Shown: one piece after another, positions 1 to 9,582 of the stretch
Numbering within the stretch: position 1 is the first letter of the stretch
How the letters are laid out: each line of letters begins with the position of its first letter
Source: Planctomicrobium sp051465645
GTDB taxonomy: Bacteria > Planctomycetota > Planctomycetia > Planctomycetales > Planctomycetaceae
Assembly (NCBI RefSeq): GCF_051465645.1
Contig: NZ_CP195790.1
Coordinates: 4,898,001 to 4,962,000, forward strand
DNA length: 64,000 nucleotides
Direction of reading: 5' to 3'
Made by a program: the position numbers and the translations under genes
Notes under the pieces: generated by a model
Seen by the model: only the letters and a program-made list of their open reading frames with translations
What the model was told of the DNA's origin: nothing
Databases searched by the model: none

Positions 1-66
1 TTTCAGCGTTTGATGTCCGCGTGGCCTTGTTATTCGCCGGAAGGAAGTCTCGTTTACGAGCGATAA
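1..66 (+). CDS. possible C-terminal end of an upstream gene (partial)
   Basis: Frame 1 is open from the first base to a TAA at 64-66 and would encode the last 21 residues of a protein entering from the left. Frame 3 is also open for about 43 codons, so the frame is not settled. No motif is visible. The only support is that a gene upstream of the ABC pair would be expected to end here. Confidence 0.25.
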   Translation, partial: FQRLMSAWPCYSPEGSLVYER

Positions 67-149
67 CAGGGGAGGTGACATGGATCTGGAACCTCGCTGC
101 TGCGAATGAAAATCGTGTGGCGGATCTCCCGTAAGGATGAACGGACAAC

Positions 150-2120
150 GTGTCGGAAACTTCTCCCAACGATGACGCAAGAACTGACCCGCAGAGTTCG
201 AACTGGCACCTCCTGAAACGGTTGATCGGCATCGGGCTGGAGTACCGTGGAGCCTGCGCGGCATTGTTGTTCTTCGATGTCTCGCTCGTGGCGGTAACGC
301 TCGGAAGTCTCGGGATGATTGGAGTCGGAATTGACTTCATTCGCCATCAGGGAGATCCCGCAAGTCCGATTCCGAAGTTTCCATTCGGCTGGACCCCTTC
401 GGAGTCGATGACGGCCTTTGGGGTGGTTTGCGTGATCGCCGTGGTCTGTCTGGGGCTGGCGATTTTGAGTGCGCTGTTGCGCTTTCTTTCTGCTTATGCT
501 TCTGCGGCACTTTCTCAGCAGGTTCTGATCCGCATTCGTACCGATGTGTACGCGAAACTGCAGCAACTCAGTTTTCAGTTTTATGATGCTGGCGAGAGCA
601 GTTCGATTATCAATCGGGCGGCGGGCGACGCGAATGCCGTCAGGAGCTTTGTTGATGGTGTCATGGTGAAGGTGCTCACCGTGACGCTGACCTTTGCCGT
701 CTATCTTTATTACATGCTGCAGGTGAATGTTCTGCTGACGATCGCCTGTCTGGCTACGACTCCGTTGCTGTGGATCGGTGCTGTTGTTTTCTCGAAGTAC
801 GTGCAGCCAGCTTATCGAAAGGCGAGTCAATTAGGCGACGAACTGATCCGGACACTCGTTGAAAATGTTCAAGGAGTCCACGTCGTCAAAGGGTTCGCCA
901 GAGAGCCGGAAGAGATCAAGCGGTTTAAAGAGTCGACGGAACGAATTCGAACGCAGAAAGAATCGATCTTCTTTCGGGTGAGTGTCTTTCAGCCCATCAT
1001 GGGGGGACTCACTCAGGTGAATATGGTCGTCCTGCTGGCATACGGAGGAGTGCTGGTGGTGCGTGGAGAAATGGCACTCGGAGCCGGGATGTTCGTGTTC
1101 GCGAATCTCCTTCAGGAGTTCGCCGCGCAGATCGGTCAAATCGTGAATATTGCGAACACAATTCAATCGAGTCTGATCAGTGCCGAACGTGTCTTTGAAG
1201 TGATTGACGCCCCGGTCTCAATTGAATCCCGGCCTGACGCGATCGTCGTTTCCAAAGCAAAGGGACACCTGCAATTCGAGAATGTTTCGTTTGGTTACCA
1301 GGCTGGTCAACCGGTTCTGCAAGACATCAATCTCGATATTTTGCCGGGAGAACGGGTTGGCATTACCGGAGAAACCGGGGCAGGGAAAAGTACGCTGCTG
1401 GGACTCGTCATGCGTTTCTACGATGTCGATCAGGGACGAATTCTGATCGACGGTCATGACCTGCGAGACGTGCAGCTGGAGAGTCTGCGACAGCAGTTGG
1501 GGCTAGTCTTTCAGGAGAGTTTTCTCTTCAGTCATACGATTGCCGCAAACATTGCGTTTGGACGTCCGGACGCGACTCTCGAAGAGATTCGGCGAGCTGC
1601 AGCCCTGGCGGCCGCGGATGAATTCATTCGTGACCTGCCTGATAAAGAAGAGACGATTGTCGGGGAACATGGAACCAATTTGTCTGGGGGACAACGTCAG
1701 CGTCTCGCACTTGCCCGGGCATTGGTGCTCGATCCTCCGGTGCTGCTTCTGGACGATGCGACGGCCTCGATTGATCCTGAAACGGAACATGAGATTGAAC
1801 GTGGAGTGCAGAAGGCCATGCGCGACCGCACGACCCTGATGATCTCAAATCGGATTGGAACTCTGCGTCGCACTGACCGAATCGTCGTTCTGCAGCAGGG
1901 GCGAATCACTGCGATCGGGACACATGCCGAACTGCTGCATACGTCGGACTATTACCGACATCTTGCGGAACTGCAGTTTGCAGACAACCTGTCCCCATTG
2001 AAGCCGGCGGCTCAGAAGGGCGCCTTTCGAGAACAAGGAGACCGGCAACCGGAGGGGACTGCTCATCATTCAGGGCGGGATTCCAGCCCGGGGACTGAGT
2101 CCGTCGGGAGGGTGTCATGA
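150..2120 (+). CDS. ABC exporter half-transporter, permease fused to a degenerate ATP-binding domain
   Basis: The 656-residue protein is a type IV (ABCB-like) exporter subunit. It has a membrane domain of about six helices (roughly 30-340) followed by a nucleotide-binding domain. Walker A (GETGAGKS) lies at about 407-414 and LSGGQ at 511-515. Two catalytic positions are altered. Walker B reads LLLDDATAS, with Asp in place of the catalytic Glu, and the switch region reads ISNRIG, with Asn in place of His. This is the pattern of the degenerate half of heterodimeric exporters. The last 50 residues are a low-complexity tail. The GTG start at 150 has an AAGGA upstream. The stop overlaps the next ATG by four bases, so the two halves are probably translationally coupled. 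The substrate cannot be read from sequence. Confidence 0.93.
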   Translation: MSETSPNDDARTDPQSSNWHLLKRLIGIGLEYRGACAALLFFDVSLVAVTLGSLGMIGVGIDFIRHQGDPASPIPKFPFGWTPSESMTAFGVVCVIAVVCLGLAILSALLRFLSAYASAALSQQVLIRIRTDVYAKLQQLSFQFYDAGESSSIINRAAGDANAVRSFVDGVMVKVLTVTLTFAVYLYYMLQVNVLLTIACLATTPLLWIGAVVFSKYVQPAYRKASQLGDELIRTLVENVQGVHVVKGFAREPEEIKRFKESTERIRTQKESIFFRVSVFQPIMGGLTQVNMVVLLAYGGVLVVRGEMALGAGMFVFANLLQEFAAQIGQIVNIANTIQSSLISAERVFEVIDAPVSIESRPDAIVVSKAKGHLQFENVSFGYQAGQPVLQDINLDILPGERVGITGETGAGKSTLLGLVMRFYDVDQGRILIDGHDLRDVQLESLRQQLGLVFQESFLFSHTIAANIAFGRPDATLEEIRRAAALAAADEFIRDLPDKEETIVGEHGTNLSGGQRQRLALARALVLDPPVLLLDDATASIDPETEHEIERGVQKAMRDRTTLMISNRIGTLRRTDRIVVLQQGRITAIGTHAELLHTSDYYRHLAELQFADNLSPLKPAAQKGAFREQGDRQPEGTAHHSGRDSSPGTESVGRVS

Positions 2121-3934
2121 ATCAGGTTCAAACTCTCAGACGGACACTCACCAAGCATGTCGAGCGTGAGGAGAAGCAACAGGTCCCGCTGGATTTTCGC
2201 CTGATTATCAGATTGCTGAAATTCACTTGTCCCTATGTTCTGCAACGGAATCTGCTGCTGATTTCAGTGTTGCTGCGGGCAATTCAGTTACCTGCATTGA
2301 CGTGGACAGTCGCTGCCGTGATCAACGGTCCAATTGCCAGGCATGACATCCCGGGAGTGATGTGGGGAGCGGCGGCTTTCGCGGCGCTCGCAATCTTCAC
2401 GCAGATCGTCATGCATTATCGACAGCGGCTCGCTCTGCAGTTGGGCGAGTCCGTGGTCTGCGATCTCCGACAGGCTCTCTTCAAACATCTGCAGTCATTG
2501 CGAATGCGTTGGTTTCATCAGACAAAAGTCGGTCGGGTGATCAGCCGGATGACGTCTGACATTGAAGATGTCCGCGTCGGTGTTCAGGAAGTTCTCTTTG
2601 TCACATTGGTACAGATTGGACAGATGTTGATCGCCGCGATTGCAATGCTCTGGTATGACTGGCTGCTGTTCCTGCTGGTCTTAGGGCTCGCACCTGTGTT
2701 GTGGTTGATCAATCATCATTTCCACCGACGTATGAGTGTCAACCTGAGAAACATGCGGGAATCGTTCAGTCGTGTGACCGCGACATTGGCCGAATCCGTT
2801 GTCGGAATTCGAGTGACTCAGGCGTTTGTGCGACAGGATGAGAACGCACGAATTTTCGAAGATCTCGCCGCAGATCATTCTTCTTATAACACTGCCGTAC
2901 TTCGAACACAGGGGCTCTTTCTTCCGCTGCTCGATTTGAACAGTCAGATCTTCATGGTGCTGTTGCTGGTCACTGGCGGGTATCGGGTGTTGCAGCCTGA
3001 TTCACCGATGGCGGTGGGAGACCTTGTCGGTTTCTTCTTCATGTCAGGGCTCTTTTTCTCACCGTTGCTGGTCATCGGCAACCAGTACAATCAGGCCATG
3101 ACAGCGATGGCCGGAGCGGAACGCCTCTTCAATCTGCTGGATACCCCTCCAGAATGGACCGATCCAGCTGACGCTGTCGCGCTGCCACGTTTGAATGGAC
3201 GCGTGGAATTCCGCGACGTCACATTTGGGTATGATGCGGCTCGTCCAGTGTTACATCAGGTGAACTTCATCGCCGAGCCAGGGCAGACCATTGCGTTGGT
3301 GGGACATACCGGAAGCGGGAAGTCGAGCATTATCAACCTGATCGCCAAGTTCTACTTACCGCAAAATGGGGCGATTCTGGTCGATGGATACAACCTTCAT
3401 CAGGTTCAGAGTGCATCGCTGCATCACCAGATGGGGATTGTTCTGCAACAAAACTTTCTTTTCTATGGAACGGTTCGCGACAACATTCTGTTTGGGAAAC
3501 CGGATGCGACGGACGAAGAAATTATCAGCACCCTTCAGAAACTGGGATGCCGTGATTTAATCGAAGCGTTGCCAGCCGGTCTCGATACACAGGTGGGCGA
3601 ACGTGGTGGAATCCTTTCGTCGGGGCAGCGACAGCTTGTCTGTTTTGCTCGAGCGTTAATTGCCGACCCGCGCATTCTGATCCTGGATGAGGCGACGAGC
3701 AGTATCGACAGTGCGACCGAAGCCCGATTGCAGACAGCTTTAAATATTCTGCTGTCAGGGCGAACCAGTTTTGTTGTTGCCCACCGACTCAGCACGATTC
3801 GCCATGCGGATCAGGTGCTGGTGCTAGATCATAGTCACATTGTGGAACGTGGCAAACACGAAGAACTGCTGGCGATGAACGGTGTCTACGCGCGGCTCCA
3901 TAATCGGTTCGTACAGCAGACTGCCGAGTCATGA
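2117..3934 (+). CDS. ABC exporter half-transporter, permease fused to a catalytic ATP-binding domain
   Basis: The 605-residue partner of the preceding gene has a membrane domain (about 40-330) and a nucleotide-binding domain. Walker A is GHTGSGKS at 396-403, Walker B ends in canonical DE (524-525), and the switch His is present in VVAHRLST (556). Its signature motif is LSSGQ (500-504) instead of LSGGQ. In a heterodimer this signature faces the Walker motifs of the first subunit, so the altered residues of both chains fall in the same ATP site and the other site stays catalytic. The ATG lies inside the previous stop codon (ATGA), as in an operon. The chain is probably an inner-membrane exporter for lipid, peptide or drug, and the sequence does not say which. 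Confidence 0.93.
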   Translation: MNQVQTLRRTLTKHVEREEKQQVPLDFRLIIRLLKFTCPYVLQRNLLLISVLLRAIQLPALTWTVAAVINGPIARHDIPGVMWGAAAFAALAIFTQIVMHYRQRLALQLGESVVCDLRQALFKHLQSLRMRWFHQTKVGRVISRMTSDIEDVRVGVQEVLFVTLVQIGQMLIAAIAMLWYDWLLFLLVLGLAPVLWLINHHFHRRMSVNLRNMRESFSRVTATLAESVVGIRVTQAFVRQDENARIFEDLAADHSSYNTAVLRTQGLFLPLLDLNSQIFMVLLLVTGGYRVLQPDSPMAVGDLVGFFFMSGLFFSPLLVIGNQYNQAMTAMAGAERLFNLLDTPPEWTDPADAVALPRLNGRVEFRDVTFGYDAARPVLHQVNFIAEPGQTIALVGHTGSGKSSIINLIAKFYLPQNGAILVDGYNLHQVQSASLHHQMGIVLQQNFLFYGTVRDNILFGKPDATDEEIISTLQKLGCRDLIEALPAGLDTQVGERGGILSSGQRQLVCFARALIADPRILILDEATSSIDSATEARLQTALNILLSGRTSFVVAHRLSTIRHADQVLVLDHSHIVERGKHEELLAMNGVYARLHNRFVQQTAES

Positions 3935-4102
3935 CTGAATCGTGTGTGAGTCTTTACAGGCACGCGAACCACTTGAGGTTTTTGAGAAACCTCAGCGAGG
4001 TCGGCTCGGAAATTGCTTGACTCTGCCTTGAGCGAAGTCATTCTCACAATAAGGGATTCGCACACATCATCAGGTGTGCCAAAGCAGTTCGAGGAGGACG
4101 CG

Positions 4103-4324
4103 ATGTTCCGGTCGAATCTGGACTCTCGAAGATTTGCTCAGACAGTGCGAGAAATTGCCCTCATGATTCATGAGTGCATTCCGGTCACAAGTGCCCAGTA
4201 CAGCGATTGTTCCGAACCGAGTTCTCCTGATATCGTCGTCAGCCGTGGCCGACGGGATGTCGCGTTCGAGATGAAATCCTTTCCGATCCCAATCGAGCCT
4301 GTCGAGAATGAACAGGATGGTTGA
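4103..4324 (+). CDS. small hypothetical protein with strong ribosome binding site
   Basis: A 73-residue reading frame begins at ATG 4103, preceded by GAGGAGG at 4091-4097, one of the best Shine-Dalgarno sequences in the window. The frame stays open upstream to a TTG at 4013, but the ATG is better supported. The protein is soluble, has a few Cys and a charged C-terminus, and matches no family I recognise. It sits between the ABC operon and the convergent dehydrogenase gene. The ribosome binding site is the main reason for calling it. Confidence 0.5.
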   Translation: MFRSNLDSRRFAQTVREIALMIHECIPVTSAQYSDCSEPSSPDIVVSRGRRDVAFEMKSFPIPIEPVENEQDG

Positions 4325-4557
4325 ACCAGGCGATTGAACCAAGTGGCGACAGGGGACAGCGACCGGACGCTGTCTTCTGATGCGGTGTCTGGCGCAGCGT
4401 TGCAGGAGATCGCATCAGTTCGGACAGCCAGCGGACTGGATCGGTTTGTTCCAACAGGCATCGCGACTGATTGGTGAACGTTCAGCCTGTTTTGCAGTTT
4501 TCAGAGGGACTGCTGTTCATTGAAGATCTTACTCTGAATCGCCTGACCGAACCCGCT

Positions 4558-7479
4558 TTATGGATTCAAAATCAGCTTCTGAGGATGATTGGCGGTTGGC
4601 TTCGGCGTGACGTGTGGAAGCATTCCATATGCCATTGCGAGCATCTTGAGTGGATGGATCGTCGAGACCGCTGCCTGCTGTTCCATCTGAATGCGACAGC
4701 TGCTGCATTCGGTTGACCCGAAGTGAAAGCCGGGTTGTTGCATCTCCACCAGAAGTCGGGCTCCCATCTCAAGCGACTTCTCGAAATTCCGTGCTGAGAT
4801 CCCGTATGCACCCGCCATCCCGGAGCACCCAGCTTCAATTCCGTTGATCCGAATTCCAGGGACCTGGGAGAGCAGGGTCGCCAGCGGCGTTTCGTTGCCG
4901 AGATACCGCAGATGGCAAGGCGTGTGATAACGCACATCATACGGGAGGGGAGTGAAGTCGGTTTTCAACTTCCCTTGCTGGTGGAGTTGCTGGAGATAAG
5001 TCCCTGCTTCAATCGTATGTTCTGCAACGAGGTGAACGTCCGGTTTGTCCAGCAGACGCGGGTACTCGTATTTCAAGCAGACAACGGCCGTCGGTTCGGT
5101 GCAGATAATCGGGCGTCCTTCACGTGCATACTCAGCGAGGACGTTGACGTTCTTTTCGGCCAGTTCACGCGCAGCTTCCAGATCGCCGCTGGAAATCATG
5201 GCCATCCCGGACGCGACTTGTCCGTACGGAACAGCCACACGAATGCCCTGATGTTGCATGATCTTCAGGAATGCGTGCCCGAGTTCGTGATCGTGATAGT
5301 TCACGTAATGGTCGACAAAGTACACGGCGTCAGCAGTGTCGACGGTGGTGGGAGTGTGTTTCACGGATTTCAGGAACTCGCCTCGAGCGAACTTTGGCAA
5401 GCGCCGGTGACGCGAGATCCCCAGGAATTTCTCAAGCAGCCAACGGACCCCGGAATGTGCGATCGCCCAGTTCGCCAGCGGAGAAATCCGGCAGCCCAGC
5501 CGCCCGAAGGTGTGCGCTCTTGAAAGGATATAATCCGAAAACGTTAAGCCCATTGCGGAGACACATTGTGCTTTCGCTTCAATGGCGAGTGCCGGAATGT
5601 TGACGTGCGTCGGGCATTCCATGTGACACTGTTTGCAATTGAAACAGGAGTCCGCCAATTCCTTTGCCTGATCGGTTGAAAAAGTCTTCGGGTCGAATCT
5701 TCCCGTTGAGATAGTCCGCATCAGGCTCGCTTTGGCCCGCGGGCTTGCGTCTTCAACCTGATCAGAATGGAAGAACGGACACATCCGGAACGACGTTCGT
5801 TGGACTCGACAATCCCCGCATCCGTTGCAGTTCTGAATGGTCTGATTGAATTCGTCTGGTTGCCATTGAAGTTGCAGGCGAACAAGGCTTTCTTCACCCT
5901 GTTCCGTCGTTGGCAGTGGCCGGAAGTTCTGGATCGTCAAGTGTGGATTGTCGCTGACGATCTTCTCCGGGTTCAACAGCCCGTCCGGGTCAAAGGCTTC
6001 CTTGACCTTCTGGAAGACTCGATAAAGCGGTCCGTACTCCGTTCGCAGAAACGCTGTACGAGAGAGTCCATTGCCATGCTCTCCGCTTGAGGTTCCGCCG
6101 AACGAAAATGCGACTTCGTACAACTCTCTGGCGAGTGACTCGATCAGTTCCGCGTTGAACTTTGATGGCTGATTCAGGAATGGCCGGAAATGAATTTGTC
6201 CTGAAGCAGCATGGGCGTAGACGGATGCCGTGAGCTGATGCTTCTGGAAAACTCGTTGCGCTCGAATCAGGAAGTCTTTCAGTTGCTCAGGGGGAACAGA
6301 AATGTCTTCCACGAGCGGAATGGCTCGCGTATCGCCCCCGATCTGGTTCAATAAGGGAACCACTCGGTAAGGCAATTTCCAGAGTTCTTCAACGTCCTCG
6401 TAGGTGTATGCTTCAGCTGCGACTAACGCTTGAGAATCAACTTCTCGAACGAGAGCCAGAGTTCCGTTCAACCAGTCTCGTGCCTGTCGATCGCTGAAAC
6501 CGGTTTGTTCGATCAGCAGTCCCCCTTCAACACTTGCCGGAATCAACGCAGCAAAGTGTGGGTTTGCGTCTCTGGCGAGTGTCAGGAGACGTCGATCGAA
6601 CAGGTCACACGCACTTGGTTCCAGCGAAGTGATTTTCTGGACCGAGTCCAACGCCTGATCCATATCGCGAAACAGGACAAGCGCCGCAGCTCGATGCTGT
6701 GGAAGTGGCAGCGTATTCAACGTTGCTGAAGTGAAGACTCCCAGCGTTCCTTCTGAACCAACGAGGAGTCTCGCCAGATCGATCTCGTCTCCCTGAAGAA
6801 CTGAGCCGAGATGATAACCTGAGCAGTTGCGGCGTCCTCGTGGTTGACGCTCTTGGATCAGTGCCTGATGCTCTGTGACAATCTGATTGACTCTGGCAAC
6901 GATCTCGATACGCCGAGTCTCGCCGCTTCCACTCCAGCGATGATGCTTGCCAGCTTCGATACAACTGCCATCTGCAAGAACGGTTTCAATACTGCGGACG
7001 TGATCCCGTACTGATCCGACGCGCACCGCGTGTGAGCCAGCGGCATCCACCGCCAGCATTCCTCCAACAGTGGTAACAGCGGTGGCTGCAGGATCAGGAG
7101 CGAAGTACCGACCATATGGTCGCAGAGCATTGTTGAGCTGGTCCCGGACCACGCCTGTCTGAACCCGCACTGTGTCTTCAGTAATGGATTCGATTTCAGT
7201 GAGATGTCGGGCGCAATCAATAATCAATCCGCGACCGAGTGCTCCGCCAGCGAGCCCAGTACCGGCTCCACGAGGGATAATCGGAATTCCTGCTTCCCGA
7301 GCATATTGCAGCAGCGTGACAACATCGTCGCGGTGTTTGGGACAGGCAATCCCTAAAGGGCGAATCTGATAGATGCTGGCATCGGTGGAGTAGATTTCGC
7401 GCGCAACGTCATCGAATCGCAGTTCCCCTTGAAAGAGTCCTGCGAGATCCTCTGCAATACGTTGTTGCTGTTCATCCAA
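4558..7479 (-). CDS. FAD-binding oxidase fused to Fe-S and CCG domains (glycolate/D-lactate dehydrogenase type)
   Basis: The 973-residue protein joins in one chain what GlcD and GlcF do as separate subunits. The N-terminal part is a PCMH-type FAD domain with the pyrophosphate loop IPRGAGTGLAGGA near 68-80 and GSEGTLG at 241-247. An FAD-oxidase C-terminal domain follows to about 505 (EHGNGLSR, DPDGLLNPEKI). Next are two ferredoxin-like Cys clusters: C551, C554, C557 with C567, and C612, C615, C618 with C622. The end carries CCG-type heterodisulfide-reductase repeats (TPCHLRYLG, GCSGMAG, ECSSCRIQ). It is probably a membrane-associated 2-hydroxyacid (D-lactate, glycolate or D-2-hydroxyglutarate) dehydrogenase that passes electrons to quinone. 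The exact substrate is uncertain. It is transcribed alone, convergent with the small gene at 4103. Confidence 0.9.
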   Translation of the reverse strand: MDEQQQRIAEDLAGLFQGELRFDDVAREIYSTDASIYQIRPLGIACPKHRDDVVTLLQYAREAGIPIIPRGAGTGLAGGALGRGLIIDCARHLTEIESITEDTVRVQTGVVRDQLNNALRPYGRYFAPDPAATAVTTVGGMLAVDAAGSHAVRVGSVRDHVRSIETVLADGSCIEAGKHHRWSGSGETRRIEIVARVNQIVTEHQALIQERQPRGRRNCSGYHLGSVLQGDEIDLARLLVGSEGTLGVFTSATLNTLPLPQHRAAALVLFRDMDQALDSVQKITSLEPSACDLFDRRLLTLARDANPHFAALIPASVEGGLLIEQTGFSDRQARDWLNGTLALVREVDSQALVAAEAYTYEDVEELWKLPYRVVPLLNQIGGDTRAIPLVEDISVPPEQLKDFLIRAQRVFQKHQLTASVYAHAASGQIHFRPFLNQPSKFNAELIESLARELYEVAFSFGGTSSGEHGNGLSRTAFLRTEYGPLYRVFQKVKEAFDPDGLLNPEKIVSDNPHLTIQNFRPLPTTEQGEESLVRLQLQWQPDEFNQTIQNCNGCGDCRVQRTSFRMCPFFHSDQVEDASPRAKASLMRTISTGRFDPKTFSTDQAKELADSCFNCKQCHMECPTHVNIPALAIEAKAQCVSAMGLTFSDYILSRAHTFGRLGCRISPLANWAIAHSGVRWLLEKFLGISRHRRLPKFARGEFLKSVKHTPTTVDTADAVYFVDHYVNYHDHELGHAFLKIMQHQGIRVAVPYGQVASGMAMISSGDLEAARELAEKNVNVLAEYAREGRPIICTEPTAVVCLKYEYPRLLDKPDVHLVAEHTIEAGTYLQQLHQQGKLKTDFTPLPYDVRYHTPCHLRYLGNETPLATLLSQVPGIRINGIEAGCSGMAGAYGISARNFEKSLEMGARLLVEMQQPGFHFGSTECSSCRIQMEQQAAVSTIHPLKMLAMAYGMLPHVTPKPTANHPQKLILNP

Positions 7480-8041
7480 GGACGAATAAGCTCTTTGAAG
7501 CTGGGCTAAACGGGATTGAAATTGAAGTGACGGTCAAACAGGATCGGCATTCAATCGGCTTTCCTGTCAGATCACTTCGAGACGAAATGACCGCAGGAAT
7601 GTGAATTCTATCCGCAACATGTAACGCTTTTCTAGAACCGACCGAGCCGGATTCCTCATGATCTGTCGGGGAAGAGGCGGGTTGTAATCAGTATTTGAGT
7701 CGTACGGGCGGATTTTTTCCATTCTGACAGGGGGCCGTCGAACTCTCTGGACTCTTATTTGTCTGAATGAGTACCGCGTTCGGTACTTCCTTCATTTCAC
7801 GAATCGCTGGTGGAATGCAATCTTCTGGGTGGGAGAATGTGCTGAAACGGTGATCGGATTATTGTTTGCTTGTTTTGTCGTATCAGCAAAATCTACTGTA
7901 TGTGATCCGGTTCTCGAATCCAGTCGGCATCGGCTGCAATCGGTAGACGCTACAATCGAGCGGCTTGTCTGTCAGGCGTCTCAGTAACGGGTTTCGGTAC
8001 CGAGGTTCGTGATGCCAAGAGTTTGCAGTTGATTCACTTCA
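7480..8041. other. intergenic region between divergent genes
   Basis: This 562-bp gap separates the dehydrogenase start (minus) from the hydrolase (plus), so it should carry both promoters. I see no convincing open frame, hairpin terminator or repeated operator in it. Confidence 0.5.
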
Positions 8042-9103
8042 GTGGAAGGAATGCCAAACGTGATTCAAAGAGTACGGTTGATGTTATGTTCCTTGTTCTT
8101 TGTTGGAATCCTGGGGACTACTTTTCAGAAGCAACTTCAGGCTCAACCAGCCGGAGAGGCCGGTGAAATCAGCAAGCGGGAGGTCTCACTTCAGGAGATT
8201 CAGCTTCCTAGCTCAATTGATGGAACACTGCAAAAATCGTTGGTCTGGATTCCAGAGTCAGCGAAAACCGAGGCGCGACCGGTACTGGTCTTTCTGCATT
8301 CGTGGTCAGCAGGCTATCGCCAGAACAACATGGATTGGGTGAAACTTGCAGCTGAGCGGAACTGGATCGTCTTGCATCCAGATTTTCGGGGTCCAAACAG
8401 CCGCCCGGAAGCGTGTGGTTCCGAGTTGGCACAGCAGGACATTCTGGATGTGCTGGATTGGGCTCAGAAGGAATACAAAGTCGATCACAACCGTGTGTAT
8501 CTGGCCGGTGGAAGCGGTGGTGGTCACATGTCGCTGCTCATGGCAGGGCGTCACCCGCACCGGTTCTCTGCGGTTTCTTCGTGGTGTCCGATTACGGATC
8601 TGGTCGAATGGCACCGGTTCCATGTGAAGGATGGCGTTCCGGGGACCTATGCGAAGATGATTGAGAAATCGTGCGGCGGCGCGCCAGGAACATCAGGAGC
8701 TGTCGACCTGCAATACAAGAACCGTTCACCGCGTGTCTGGATCAAAAACATCGGTGATCTCCCGGTCGACATCAATGCTGGTGTTCATGATGGACACACA
8801 GGATCCGTCCCGGTGCGACATTCACTGTGGGCATTCAATGAGATTGCAAAGGTGGCCAATGCACCGCTGGTCTCTGAAGAGGAAATGGAGCAGCTCTGGA
8901 CGGACTTGCGATTGAAAAATCCGCAGCCGGGAGACACTGTCGAAGACATGGAATACGGAATGCCGTTCTATCTGCGTCGAAGTGCAGGAACAGCTCGCGT
9001 CACGATTTTCGAAGGGGGCCACGTTGCTGTCCCGACTTCGGCGATTGCATGGCTTGAAAAGCAAAACCGCCCAGCTCAGAAAGCAAGTCCTCAGGTGAAG
9101 TAG
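8042..9103 (+). CDS. secreted alpha/beta hydrolase (prolyl oligopeptidase/esterase type)
   Basis: The 353-residue protein starts with a hydrophobic signal segment (about 10-35, ending QLQAQ). It then shows an alpha/beta-hydrolase core: VLVFLHSWSAG near 81-91, probably the oxyanion region, and the nucleophile elbow AGGSGGGH with Ser at about 158. A late Asp (VHDGHTG) and His (EGGHVAV) could complete the triad. It probably acts in the periplasm on an ester or peptide, and the substrate is unknown. The GTG at 8042 and the ATG at 8051 are both possible starts, because the GGAAGGA sits right against the ATG. It ends before a shared bidirectional terminator at 9172-9210. Confidence 0.85.
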   Translation: MEGMPNVIQRVRLMLCSLFFVGILGTTFQKQLQAQPAGEAGEISKREVSLQEIQLPSSIDGTLQKSLVWIPESAKTEARPVLVFLHSWSAGYRQNNMDWVKLAAERNWIVLHPDFRGPNSRPEACGSELAQQDILDVLDWAQKEYKVDHNRVYLAGGSGGGHMSLLMAGRHPHRFSAVSSWCPITDLVEWHRFHVKDGVPGTYAKMIEKSCGGAPGTSGAVDLQYKNRSPRVWIKNIGDLPVDINAGVHDGHTGSVPVRHSLWAFNEIAKVANAPLVSEEEMEQLWTDLRLKNPQPGDTVEDMEYGMPFYLRRSAGTARVTIFEGGHVAVPTSAIAWLEKQNRPAQKASPQVK

Positions 9104-9171
9104 TCTGGGAAGTCAGGGGGACGAACGTCTCAGGCTGAGCAACCTTTTGCCGGACCTACGGTACTCAATAA

Positions 9172-9210
9172 AAAAGTCGCCGTACTGGAGATTCCAGCAC
9201 GGCGACTTTT
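9172..9210. terminator. bidirectional Rho-independent terminator
   Basis: An almost perfect inverted repeat runs from AAAAGTCGCCGT to ACGGCGACTTTT around a GAT loop, with one A-C mismatch. The A-rich left end and T-rich right end let it terminate both the hydrolase on plus and the Fe-S carrier gene on minus, which converge here. Confidence 0.85.
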
Positions 9211-9252
9211 CGTGATTCTTCGGGTTAGAAGCAGCAGTTAGCTGCCGTAACC

Positions 9253-9582
9253 TTATACTGAGAAGCTGCTTCCGCATCCGCATGAACGGGAAACGTTCGG
9301 GTTTTCAAACTTGAAGCCGCGTTTTTGCAGGTCTTCGTAGAAATCGATGACAGTGCCATCGAGGTGCAGGTCGTGGTTCTTCTGAACAGCGACTTTGATC
9401 CCGTGCTGATCGCTGATCATGTCACGTTCTGGATCGGCGTTGTCGTCAAATCCGAACGAATACTGAAAACCGCTGCAACCGCCTCCGGCGACTCCGACGC
9501 GAACGAAAGTCCCTTCTGGGAAGTTCTGCTCGGTCATCACTCGCTTGATTTCGCCTGCGGCACGTTCAGTCAAACTGATCAT
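9253..9582 (-). CDS. A-type iron-sulfur cluster carrier (IscA/ErpA/HesB family)
   Basis: The 109-residue protein has the full family signature. Three invariant Cys are present: C36 in GGGCSGF, and C101 and C103 in the C-terminal SCGCGSSF. It begins MISLTERAA, the usual N-terminus. Such proteins accept Fe-S clusters from a scaffold and pass them to target enzymes, here possibly including the Fe-S dehydrogenase nearby. It is a single-gene unit and no isc or suf partners are visible. Sequence alone does not separate IscA, SufA and ErpA. Confidence 0.95.
   Translation of the reverse strand: MISLTERAAGEIKRVMTEQNFPEGTFVRVGVAGGGCSGFQYSFGFDDNADPERDMISDQHGIKVAVQKNHDLHLDGTVIDFYEDLQKRGFKFENPNVSRSCGCGSSFSV

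Noticed and set aside
34..50. GCCGGAAGGAAG resembling the SRP RNA apical loop
   Set aside because: The flanking sequence does not form the SRP stem, so it is a chance match.
3974..3994. hairpin TGAGGTTT/AAACCTCA after the ABC operon
   Set aside because: The stem is clear but no T run follows, so I do not call it a terminator.
7908..7922. GGTTCTCGAATCC, similar to a tRNA T-loop
   Set aside because: Two extra bases break the GGTTC-RA-NYC pattern, and no acceptor or anticodon stem is found around it.
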